A DNA stretch of 6,417 nucleotides from a bacterium (GTDB lineage Bacteria > JAMORN01). The translations under genes and the position numbers were made by a program. Positions 1-5,262 of this stretch are shown here, in pieces. Below the pieces are notes generated by a model. That model did no database searches. It was not told where the DNA came from and was given only the letters and a program-made list of their open reading frames with translations. The stretch lies in the NCBI GenBank assembly GCA_027063545.1, contig JAMORN010000152.1, positions 1 to 6,417 of the forward strand, written 5' to 3'. Numbering within the stretch: position 1 is the stretch's first letter; each line of letters opens with the position of its first letter.

Positions 1-843
1 TTATTAGAAGAGATAAATAAAACATTAGAAAAAACTGATAAAAATTTTGCTGTAAATTTAATAACAGTAACTCCATTATTTAATGATCAACTTGAGGTAG
101 TGCTTGGAACATCAGTAAAATATATTGTTTTTGCAGGAGGGCTTCCCCCAACAGGTGCTATAAAAAAAGCAAAAGAAAAGGGAAAAAAAGTTTTCGTTTT
201 TGCTCCTAATTTAAGAATTGCTCAAAGGATGATAAAAGCAGGTGCTGATGCTTTAATTATAGAAGGGAATGAGGCAGGAGGACATGTTGGTCCAACTTCA
301 ACAATTGTTTTAATACAAGAGGTTCTTTTTAATATAAAAGAAGTGCCTGTATTTGTTGCTGGTGGAATTGGCACAGGAAAGATGTTTGCTCATGTTCTTT
401 TAATGGGAGCAGCGGGAGTACAACTTGGTACAAAATTTGTAGCGACTCATGAGGCAAATGTTCATCCAAAAATGAAGGAGTTGTTTGTTAAATCAGCCTC
501 TAAAGACGCTATTGTTTCTTATAGTATAGATAAAAGATTGAATGTTATTCCTGTTAGAGCGATTAAAAATAAAGGAACAGATGAATTTATAAAGCTCCAA
601 TTTGAATTGGTTCAAAAGATTGAAAAGGGAGAGGTCTCTCCAGAAGAGGCATCTTTAAAGGTAGAGGAGTTTTGGCTTGGAGCATTAAGAAGAGCAGTAA
701 AAGAGGGAGATTTAGATTACGGCTCTCTAATGGCAGGAAATTCTGTTTCTTTAGTTAATGAGATTAAGTCTGTTAAAGAGGTTATTGAAGAGTTGGTTAA
801 TGAGGCAGAGGAAGAGTTAAATAGGGTAAAGGGTCTTTTTTAG
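1..843 (+). CDS. FMN-dependent oxidoreductase of the nitronate monooxygenase / FabK (enoyl-ACP reductase II) family, 5'-partial
   Basis: The frame is open from the first base, so 280 C-terminal codons are present and the start lies upstream; the GTG at 100 is internal. The family folds as an FMN-binding TIM barrel. Visible motifs (codons counted from base 1): EAGGHVG at 91-97, whose His95 matches the catalytic/active-site His of both nitronate monooxygenases and FabK; AGGIGTG around 120-126, the FMN-phosphate glycine loop; and VQLGTKF at 140-146, followed by a conserved EAN-HP stretch. The later VRAIKN and GSLMAG segments resemble FabK more than classical nitronate monooxygenases, although FabK usually has MAGQ where this protein has MAGN. 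By family length about 40-60 residues are missing. No signal or membrane segment is seen, so it is cytosolic. It ends in TAG, directly followed by the TTG of the next gene. The family is secure; the substrate (enoyl-ACP or nitronate) is not decidable here. Confidence 0.88.
   Translation, partial: LLEEINKTLEKTDKNFAVNLITVTPLFNDQLEVVLGTSVKYIVFAGGLPPTGAIKKAKEKGKKVFVFAPNLRIAQRMIKAGADALIIEGNEAGGHVGPTSTIVLIQEVLFNIKEVPVFVAGGIGTGKMFAHVLLMGAAGVQLGTKFVATHEANVHPKMKELFVKSASKDAIVSYSIDKRLNVIPVRAIKNKGTDEFIKLQFELVQKIEKGEVSPEEASLKVEEFWLGALRRAVKEGDLDYGSLMAGNSVSLVNEIKSVKEVIEELVNEAEEELNRVKGLF
828..833 (+). promoter_or_regulatory. Probable ribosome binding site for the KamA-family gene
   Basis: AAAGGG lies inside the last codons of the upstream oxidoreductase gene, 10 nt before the TTG at 844. 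It is the only purine-rich Shine-Dalgarno-like stretch close to that start. It supports initiation at the TTG directly behind the upstream stop codon. The spacing is slightly long. Confidence 0.45.
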
Positions 844-1956
844 TTGGAAAGGGAGTTTTTTAAAGACTGGCGAGTAAATGTAAAAAACTTAATAGAAGAT
901 AAAAAAACTCTAAAATATTTCTTAAAAATTTTTAATTTAGAGGAGTATTCAAAAAAAATAAATTGGGAGGCTTTTGATAAGGTCTCCCGATTTTATCCTT
1001 TTAGAATTACCCCGTATTATCTTAGTGTTGTTATAAAATCTGATTCTCTTTTTAAAGTCTTTTTTCCTTCATTAAAAGAGATTTCTGAAAAAAATAAATA
1101 TTATGGTGATGACCCTTTAAGTGAGGAGGTTTTTAAAGTAGATAAAAGAGGTGGTATTATTCATAAATATAGAGATAGGGTTTTAGTTATTCTAACTGAT
1201 TTTTGTTCTAATAATTGCAGGTATTGTAATAGAAAAAGGCTATGGAGGAGTCATTTAGAGTTAAGAATAGATGAGATAAAAAAGGAGTTAAATGAGTATT
1301 TAACTAAAAATAATGAGATAAAAGAGGTAATATTATCAGGTGGTGAACCTCTTATATATGAAAATAGTATTTTAGATGATATTATTGGTTTTTTTTATAA
1401 TAAATTTCAAATTGATGTAATAAGAATTCATACAAAACTTATTTCTTCTCTTCCTCAAAGATTTTTTGATGAGGAGTTTATAAAGATTTTAGAAAAATAT
1501 AGAGACAAGTTATGGTTTTATTCTCATATAATCCATTCAGATGAAATAACCCCTTATGTAGAGCAGGCAACAAAAATTATTAATTCTTTGGGTATATATA
1601 TACTAAATCAAGCACCAATAATAAGGGAAGTTAATGATAAAAAAGAGGTTTTAAAAGAACTAATAAGAAAACTCCTTAAAAATAAAATAATACCAAAAAA
1701 CTTTTATCAACTTGATCCTATAGACTCTACACTTCATTTTATGACAGATATAGATAAAACAGTAGAACTTATTAGTAATGTATATAGAGAAACAACAGGG
1801 CTTGGTTGGGCGAACTATATAATAGATCTTCCAAAAGGGAAAGGTAAAGTTCCTCTTCCTTTATCACAAATAGAAAAAAATAAAAGTTTATATAGGATCA
1901 AAAATTTTTATGGAGAAGTGGTAGATTATAACATATTTTTAGATATATATGAGTAG
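844..1956 (+). CDS. KamA-family radical SAM / PLP aminomutase (lysine 2,3-aminomutase-like), compact form
   Basis: A 370-residue homologue of lysine 2,3-aminomutase (LAM), which uses a 4Fe-4S cluster, S-adenosylmethionine and PLP to move an alpha-amino group to the beta carbon. The N-terminal DW-V-N-I region and ITPYYLS (55-61) match LAM. Cys121, Cys125 and Cys128 form the CX3CX2C cluster motif; Arg130 fits the substrate-carboxylate Arg. SGGEPL (165-170), LPQRF and NQAP-REVND follow LAM order. Asp291 and Asp328 fit the two Asp that hold the lysine side chain in LAM, and Lys335, seven residues after Asp328 as in LAM, fits the PLP lysine. It ends about where LAM's C-terminal zinc segment would begin. 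No Met occurs between residues 1 and 300, so a non-ATG start is required; TTG at 844 abuts the preceding TAG. Possible roles are beta-lysine synthesis or EF-P lysine modification (EpmB-like). No partner gene for either is in the window. Confidence 0.9.
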   Translation: MEREFFKDWRVNVKNLIEDKKTLKYFLKIFNLEEYSKKINWEAFDKVSRFYPFRITPYYLSVVIKSDSLFKVFFPSLKEISEKNKYYGDDPLSEEVFKVDKRGGIIHKYRDRVLVILTDFCSNNCRYCNRKRLWRSHLELRIDEIKKELNEYLTKNNEIKEVILSGGEPLIYENSILDDIIGFFYNKFQIDVIRIHTKLISSLPQRFFDEEFIKILEKYRDKLWFYSHIIHSDEITPYVEQATKIINSLGIYILNQAPIIREVNDKKEVLKELIRKLLKNKIIPKNFYQLDPIDSTLHFMTDIDKTVELISNVYRETTGLGWANYIIDLPKGKGKVPLPLSQIEKNKSLYRIKNFYGEVVDYNIFLDIYE

Positions 1957-2524
1957 GTTCAAAATAATTTTTTTTATTTTTTTTCTTTTTGTGTATTCAA
2001 AAATGGTTTTTTCTCAGGATATAACTATTTATCCTAAAAAAATGGAGGATAATCTTAAAATTTTAACAATACCACCAGAAATGACCTACCACGATTTTAA
2101 GATCTTAACCACAGATATAAAAATGAAGGATTATATTTTCTCTGCTATTATGCCAGGCTATATTCATTTTAAAATAGAAGAGAAGAAAAAGGCTTATACT
2201 ATTTTAGGATTAAGGGTTTTATCCTATTCTACATTTTTGTTTTCATACTTTAAACTAAGAAGCAAGGGTGAAAATTTTTTATCTTTAGCAATCGATATTT
2301 TCAAAAATAATACTCTTCCTCAAGAGGAGTACTCTATTTCTTTATCAGATATTATTTATTTTTTATCATTTACTACAATAATAGGTACATATTTTTATGA
2401 TATCCTAGATGGAGAATACTCTCTTGAGAAGAAGAAAAGTTATATTAGGTATAAATTTTTTATGAAAAAAAGTATTGAAGAGAAGTTATATGGGGGTAAA
2501 ATTGAGGTTATTGGTAATTTTTAG
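1949..2524 (+). CDS. Exported or membrane-anchored protein of unknown function
   Basis: A 191-residue protein that I do not recognise. Residues 1-22 look like a Sec signal peptide: a basic start (SRFK), a very hydrophobic Ile/Phe core, then VFS before Gln23. There is no cysteine at the junction, so it is not a lipoprotein. The middle holds AIMPGYIHF (67-74) followed by a charged KKK stretch and a hydrophobic segment at about 82-102. A second hydrophobic segment lies at about 131-150 and ends in YDILDGEY, followed by a basic C-terminal region. A PG-x-x-x-F/Y motif before membrane segments loosely recalls the DUF5683-type envelope proteins, but this is only a resemblance. The ATG overlaps the preceding KamA-family stop by 8 bp (ATGAGTAG) and has no clear ribosome binding site, so translation is probably coupled. 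The protein would sit in or beyond the inner membrane. Base composition is more AT-rich than in the flanking metabolic genes. Confidence 0.75.
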   Translation: MSRFKIIFFIFFLFVYSKMVFSQDITIYPKKMEDNLKILTIPPEMTYHDFKILTTDIKMKDYIFSAIMPGYIHFKIEEKKKAYTILGLRVLSYSTFLFSYFKLRSKGENFLSLAIDIFKNNTLPQEEYSISLSDIIYFLSFTTIIGTYFYDILDGEYSLEKKKSYIRYKFFMKKSIEEKLYGGKIEVIGNF

Positions 2525-2975
2525 TTTTTTTATTTTTAGTTTTTCTACTCTTAGTTTTGGATGGAGTAAAGAAACAGAACTTATTTATTTAAAAAAGATA
2601 AATAACTCTCAGGATAAAGGATTAATAGAGAATTCCATAGAGGATGCAGAGAATTTTTTATTTAATGATCTTTTTGATTCAAATAGTGAAATTGATAGTT
2701 TATTTTTAAAAAATTTTTTATATCAGCTTATAAGAAGTTATAAAGTAATAGGTGATAAAAAGGGATTAGAGTTTTCAATTTTTAGATATAGATGTTTTTT
2801 TAAAGATTCTTTATATTCTAAACTTCTTCCTCAAAGAGTAAAACTTCATTACAAAGAAAAAAATATCTATAAAATTCAGAATGATATTATTTACCAAAAT
2901 ACTTCTTTAAAAGAAAAGTTTATTCTTTACCTAAAAAGAAGAGGATTGAAGAAAAAATATCCTACAACTTTTTAG
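2490..2975 (+). CDS. Small secreted protein of unknown function, mostly helical
   Basis: 161 residues from the ATG at 2490; a TTG at 2475 would add five residues. I prefer the ATG because it starts a textbook signal peptide: GVKLR, a hydrophobic core at residues 7-21, and SFG before a likely cut at Trp25. A weak GAAGAGAAG sits 4 nt upstream. The mature part (about 137 residues) is charged and probably helical, with alternating Leu/Phe-rich and acidic stretches that could be a degenerate tetratricopeptide-like fold; no repeat is clear enough to assert. It contains a single Cys102 and ends in a basic tail (LKRRGLKKK). The start overlaps the preceding exported-protein gene by 35 bp, and the 3' end overlaps the convergent permease gene by 14 bp. 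Its position and export signal suggest it works with the preceding protein in the envelope, which is inference. No family was recognised. Confidence 0.7.
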   Translation: MGVKLRLLVIFSFFIFSFSTLSFGWSKETELIYLKKINNSQDKGLIENSIEDAENFLFNDLFDSNSEIDSLFLKNFLYQLIRSYKVIGDKKGLEFSIFRYRCFFKDSLYSKLLPQRVKLHYKEKNIYKIQNDIIYQNTSLKEKFILYLKRRGLKKKYPTTF

Positions 2976-3897
2976 GGTTTAATACCTCTTGAAGTGTATC
3001 ACCAATTATATTATAACTTGTAACTGTAAGAAAGATAAAAAGTCCGGGAAAGATTATAAGCCAAGGTGCTTCTATTATATAGTTTTTTCCAGTGTTTAGC
3101 ATAGCTCCCCAACTTGGTGTTGGTGGTTGAACCCCAAGCCCTAAAAATGAAAGAGTTGATTCTGCTAAAATTGCTCCTGCTATGGCAAATGTGGAATAGA
3201 CTAATATAATAGTTAAAGTGTTAGGGAGAATATGAAAAAATATTATTCTTTTATCAGAAAAGCCTAAAGCCTTTGCAGCAGTTATAAATTCATATGTTTT
3301 AATTTTAAGAACCTCTCCTCTAATAAGTCTTGCAATAGAACTCCAACCAGTAAAGCCTATAACAAGCATAATGTTTAATATAGAGGGTCCCACAAAAGCA
3401 ATAATAGATAAGATTAAAAATATAGTAGGAAAGGTCATCATTATTTCAATAAGCCTTAATATTATAAAATCAACCTTTCCTCCATAATAACCACTTATTG
3501 CTCCTAAGGTTGTGCCTATAATTATTGAGATAAATACAGCAACAAAACCAACAAACATGGAAACTCTTGCTCCATAGAGTATTCTTGTAAAAACATCTCT
3601 ACCTCTGTCATCAGTACCAAATAGATGTTTTTTAGAAGGAGGCTTTAAAATTTCATTAAGATTGTAAGTATTTGGAGAATATTTTATAATAGGTATTATT
3701 TTAAATGTGGTATTTTTAGGATCATATTCTTTTTTTGAAAATAAAGTATATATTTTTCCATCTTTTGTTTTCCAGATAATAGGCTTTTCATTAGCAATAA
3801 AAGGAACAAATATAGAAATAAATGTTAAAAATACTAAATAACTAACACTAAATAAAAGCAGAGGTCGTTTTAATATAAATTTTATTATATTTCTCAT
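2962..3897 (-). CDS. ABC transporter permease, OppC/DppC (BPD_transp_1) family
   Basis: 311 residues, one half of the membrane channel of a peptide/nickel-type ABC importer in the inner membrane. An N-terminal membrane segment (about 13-33) is followed by an extracytoplasmic stretch of about 60 residues, then the family landmark FGTDDRGRDV (93-102). Further hydrophobic segments lie at about 112-134, 147-168, 172-188, 227-248 and 277-298. The cytoplasmic EAA loop that contacts the ATPase is at about 202-226 (EFITAAKALGFS then LPN). The C-terminal half has the usual LSFLGLGVQPP and SWGAML motifs. The long loop after the first membrane segment recalls YejE-type permeases but is shorter. The ATG overlaps the stop of the OppB-type gene (ATGA), so the two are translationally coupled. 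The gene ends in TAG inside the convergent secreted-protein gene. Substrate cannot be told: dipeptide, oligopeptide or other solutes all occur in this family. Confidence 0.93.
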   Translation of the reverse strand: MRNIIKFILKRPLLLFSVSYLVFLTFISIFVPFIANEKPIIWKTKDGKIYTLFSKKEYDPKNTTFKIIPIIKYSPNTYNLNEILKPPSKKHLFGTDDRGRDVFTRILYGARVSMFVGFVAVFISIIIGTTLGAISGYYGGKVDFIILRLIEIMMTFPTIFLILSIIAFVGPSILNIMLVIGFTGWSSIARLIRGEVLKIKTYEFITAAKALGFSDKRIIFFHILPNTLTIILVYSTFAIAGAILAESTLSFLGLGVQPPTPSWGAMLNTGKNYIIEAPWLIIFPGLFIFLTVTSYNIIGDTLQEVLNPKKL

Positions 3898-4883
3898 ATT
3901 TTTTTTCCTTCAAAACTAATTCTTGGATCAACAAGTTTATATAAGAAATCACCCAAAACTAGTCCTATTAAGGTTAAAAAAGCAGTAATAAATGAAAGTC
4001 CCATTATCACGGGATAATCTCGTGATAAGATACTTTCATAATATAAAAGCCCTATTCCAGGTAGTGAAAATGTAGATTCAATAATCACACTGCCACCTAT
4101 TAAAGCAGGAAGAGTTGAAGAGAGAAGCGTAACAATAGGAATTAAGGCATTTCTAAAAGCATGTTTGAATAAAACTTTATTTTCAGATAATCCTTTTGCT
4201 CTTGCTGTTAATATATACTCCTCTTTTAAAACCTCCAGAGTTGTATTTCTCACAAATCTAGATAAATAAGCAATCTCTCCATATACCATAACAATAATAG
4301 GTAGTGTAATATGCTTTATTATATCTATTATTTTTTCCCAAAAAGTTAAAGAAGAAAAATTATCAGAGGTTATTCCATAAATAGGGAATAAATTAAGTTT
4401 TACTCCAAAAAACATTATTAAAAGTAGAGCTACCCAAAATCCTGGGAGACTATATAATATAAATAAAATAATAGAGGAAATTTTATCAAACTTAGAATTA
4501 TAGTATTTTGCTTGCATTAATCCTATAAATATGGAAATAGTATAGATTATTATCATAGAGATAATATTTAAGGTTAGTGTGACAGGGAGTCTTTCCTTTA
4601 TTCTTTCTATAACAGGTCTTCCATCTTGAAAAGAATTGCCAAAATCTAAAGTAACAATTCTTTTTAACCAATTTATGTATTGAATATATATAGGCTTATC
4701 AAGGCCATATATTTTTCTAATCCTTTCTATATCTTCAATAGACATTTTACTAGATAGCATTCCACCTTGGTTTAAACTTACAGGATCCCCAGGGGATAAA
4801 TGTATTATAAAAAATGTTATTAAACTTATCCCAATAAGAGTAGGGATAATAAGAAAAGTTCTTTTAAGAAAATAGTTTTTCAT
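3894..4883 (-). CDS. ABC transporter permease, OppB/DppB (BPD_transp_1) family
   Basis: 329 residues, partner of the adjacent OppC-type permease; together they would form the heterodimeric channel. Family landmarks are an N-terminal membrane segment (9-29) ending in HLSPGDP (28-34), a soluble region with the IYGLDKPIYIQY motif (58-69), LDFGNSF (79-85), and SLPGFW (145-150) in the third segment. The EAA loop is at about 221-249 (EEYILTARAKG then RNALIP), followed by ESTFSLPGIG (269-278), RDYPV and a C-terminal DPRI (319-322). Length and motif order are complete. It is the first gene of the pair, beginning 62 bp after tRNA-Arg on the same strand. No good Shine-Dalgarno precedes the ATG. The usual binding protein and two ATPases are not beside it: tRNA genes lie upstream and the OppC gene is followed by an oppositely oriented gene. 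It ends in TGA, the only non-TAG stop seen in the window. Confidence 0.94.
   Translation of the reverse strand: MKNYFLKRTFLIIPTLIGISLITFFIIHLSPGDPVSLNQGGMLSSKMSIEDIERIRKIYGLDKPIYIQYINWLKRIVTLDFGNSFQDGRPVIERIKERLPVTLTLNIISMIIIYTISIFIGLMQAKYYNSKFDKISSIILFILYSLPGFWVALLLIMFFGVKLNLFPIYGITSDNFSSLTFWEKIIDIIKHITLPIIVMVYGEIAYLSRFVRNTTLEVLKEEYILTARAKGLSENKVLFKHAFRNALIPIVTLLSSTLPALIGGSVIIESTFSLPGIGLLYYESILSRDYPVIMGLSFITAFLTLIGLVLGDFLYKLVDPRISFEGKKI
3906..3910 (-). promoter_or_regulatory. Ribosome binding site of the OppC-type permease gene
   Basis: AAGGA on the minus strand, 8 nt before the ATG at 3897, inside the final codons of the OppB-type gene. It fixes the OppC start at the ATG that overlaps the upstream stop codon, and supports coupled but independently primed translation. 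Confidence 0.6.
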
Positions 4884-4945
4884 AGAGATTTTAGATCTTA
4901 GTTAATTTTTTAAATTTAAAATTGCCGAAAAGTTAACAAATTTAA

Positions 4946-5019
4946 CGCGCCCGGAGGGACTCGAACCCCCAACCTTGTGATCCGTAGTCACATGCTCTAT
5001 CCAGTTGAGCTACGGGCGC
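4946..5019 (-). tRNA. tRNA-Arg(ACG)
   Basis: A 74-nt cloverleaf read on the minus strand. The acceptor stem GCGCCCG/CGGGCGC pairs fully, the D stem is GCTC/GAGC, and the anticodon stem TGTGA/TCACA encloses loop CTACGGA with anticodon ACG. The T arm GGGGG/CCCTC holds a TTCGAGT loop, and base 73 is G. No CCA is encoded, so it must be added after transcription. The A34 anticodon is normally deaminated to inosine by TadA to read CGU, CGC and CGA. Such codons are rare in the window, where AGA and AGG dominate. It lies 30 nt downstream of tRNA-Ala and is probably on the same transcript. Confidence 0.96.
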
Positions 5020-5049
5020 ATTTATTTTTTTGCTAATTTTATATTGTTA

Positions 5050-5122
5050 TGGAGCAGAGGGGAGTCGAACCCCCGACCTCTGCGCTGCCAGCGCAGCGCT
5101 CTACCAACTGAGCTACTGCCCC
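5050..5122 (-). tRNA. tRNA-Ala(GGC)
   Basis: A 73-nt cloverleaf on the minus strand. Acceptor GGGGCAG pairs with CTGCTCC and includes G3-U70, the identity element for alanyl-tRNA synthetase; base 73 is A, also expected. The D stem is GCTC/GAGC, the anticodon stem CTGCG/CGCAG encloses loop CTGGCAG with anticodon GGC, and the T arm has loop TTCGACT. CCA is not encoded. It is the first gene of the minus-strand series tRNA-Ala, tRNA-Arg, OppB-type, OppC-type, with its promoter presumably in the AT-rich gap above 5122, although I could not pick out a convincing minus-strand promoter there. Confidence 0.96.
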
Positions 5123-5140
5123 ATTTTTATTTATTACATT

Positions 5141-5168
5141 TTGAAAAATAGTTTTTTAATCCTATAAA
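5141..5168 (+). promoter_or_regulatory. Candidate housekeeping sigma promoter for purB
   Basis: TTGAAA (5141-5146) and TATAAA (5163-5168) are separated by 16 nt; each matches the sigma-70/sigma-A consensus at five of six positions. Transcription would begin near 5175, giving a leader of roughly 85-90 nt before the purB ATG. The 140-bp gap 5123-5262 separates divergent genes and so must hold promoters for both sides. In DNA this AT-rich such matches also arise by chance. The gap also has a run of ten A (5199-5208). Confidence 0.4.
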
Positions 5169-5220
5169 ATACAATAAGATTTATATTTTTGTATAAATAA
5201 AAAAAAAATTATTATTTTCA

Positions 5221-5246
5221 TTTAAAAGATTTTAATCTAATTTAAA
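5221..5246 (+). repeat. Imperfect inverted repeat in the purB leader (possible operator or hairpin)
   Basis: TTTAAA-AGATT, a TT centre, AATCT, two unpaired A, then TTTAAA: eleven complementary bases on each arm, with a 2-nt bulge. It ends 4 nt before the purB Shine-Dalgarno. It could be a repressor operator or an RNA hairpin affecting initiation. It is almost entirely A/T, so the RNA stem would be weak and chance occurrence is a real possibility. Confidence 0.35.
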
Positions 5247-5250
5247 ATAA

Positions 5251-5256
5251 AGGGAG
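5251..5256 (+). promoter_or_regulatory. Ribosome binding site of purB
   Basis: AGGGAG, six nucleotides before the ATG at 5263. It is among the clearest Shine-Dalgarno sequences in the window and fixes the purB start. Confidence 0.75.
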
Positions 5257-5262
5257 AAAATT

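Noticed and set aside
100-102. GTG as the start of the oxidoreductase gene
   Set aside because: The same frame is open back to base 1 and encodes expected upstream family sequence (a conserved-looking NLITVTP stretch), so the gene begins before the window.
844-1956. Assigning the KamA-type protein as EpmB, glutamate 2,3-aminomutase or PylB
   Set aside because: The Asp at 328 and the GKGK-type PLP motif fit LAM better than EpmB or glutamate 2,3-aminomutase, and no pyl genes or suppressor tRNA are present; but specificity cannot be fixed without a tree.
2475-2477. TTG as the start of the second exported-protein gene
   Set aside because: It adds only five residues and has no good ribosome binding site; the ATG at 2490 gives a cleaner signal peptide. 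It cannot be excluded.
1949-2560. Lipoprotein signals on the two exported proteins
   Set aside because: Neither has a cysteine after its hydrophobic core, so ordinary signal-peptidase-I type export is more likely.
4932-4946. Small hairpin (GTTAA / TTAAC) after tRNA-Arg as an intrinsic terminator
   Set aside because: The stem has five pairs with one G-C, overlaps the last tRNA base, and is followed only by a short T-run; too weak to call.
5123-5220. Minus-strand promoter for the tRNA genes
   Set aside because: Several partial TATA-like matches exist in the AT-rich gap but no pair of boxes with good spacing stands out, so none is annotated.
5169-5262. Purine riboswitch in the purB leader
   Set aside because: The leader is almost pure A/T and shows none of the conserved junction or loop-loop sequences of the purine aptamer.
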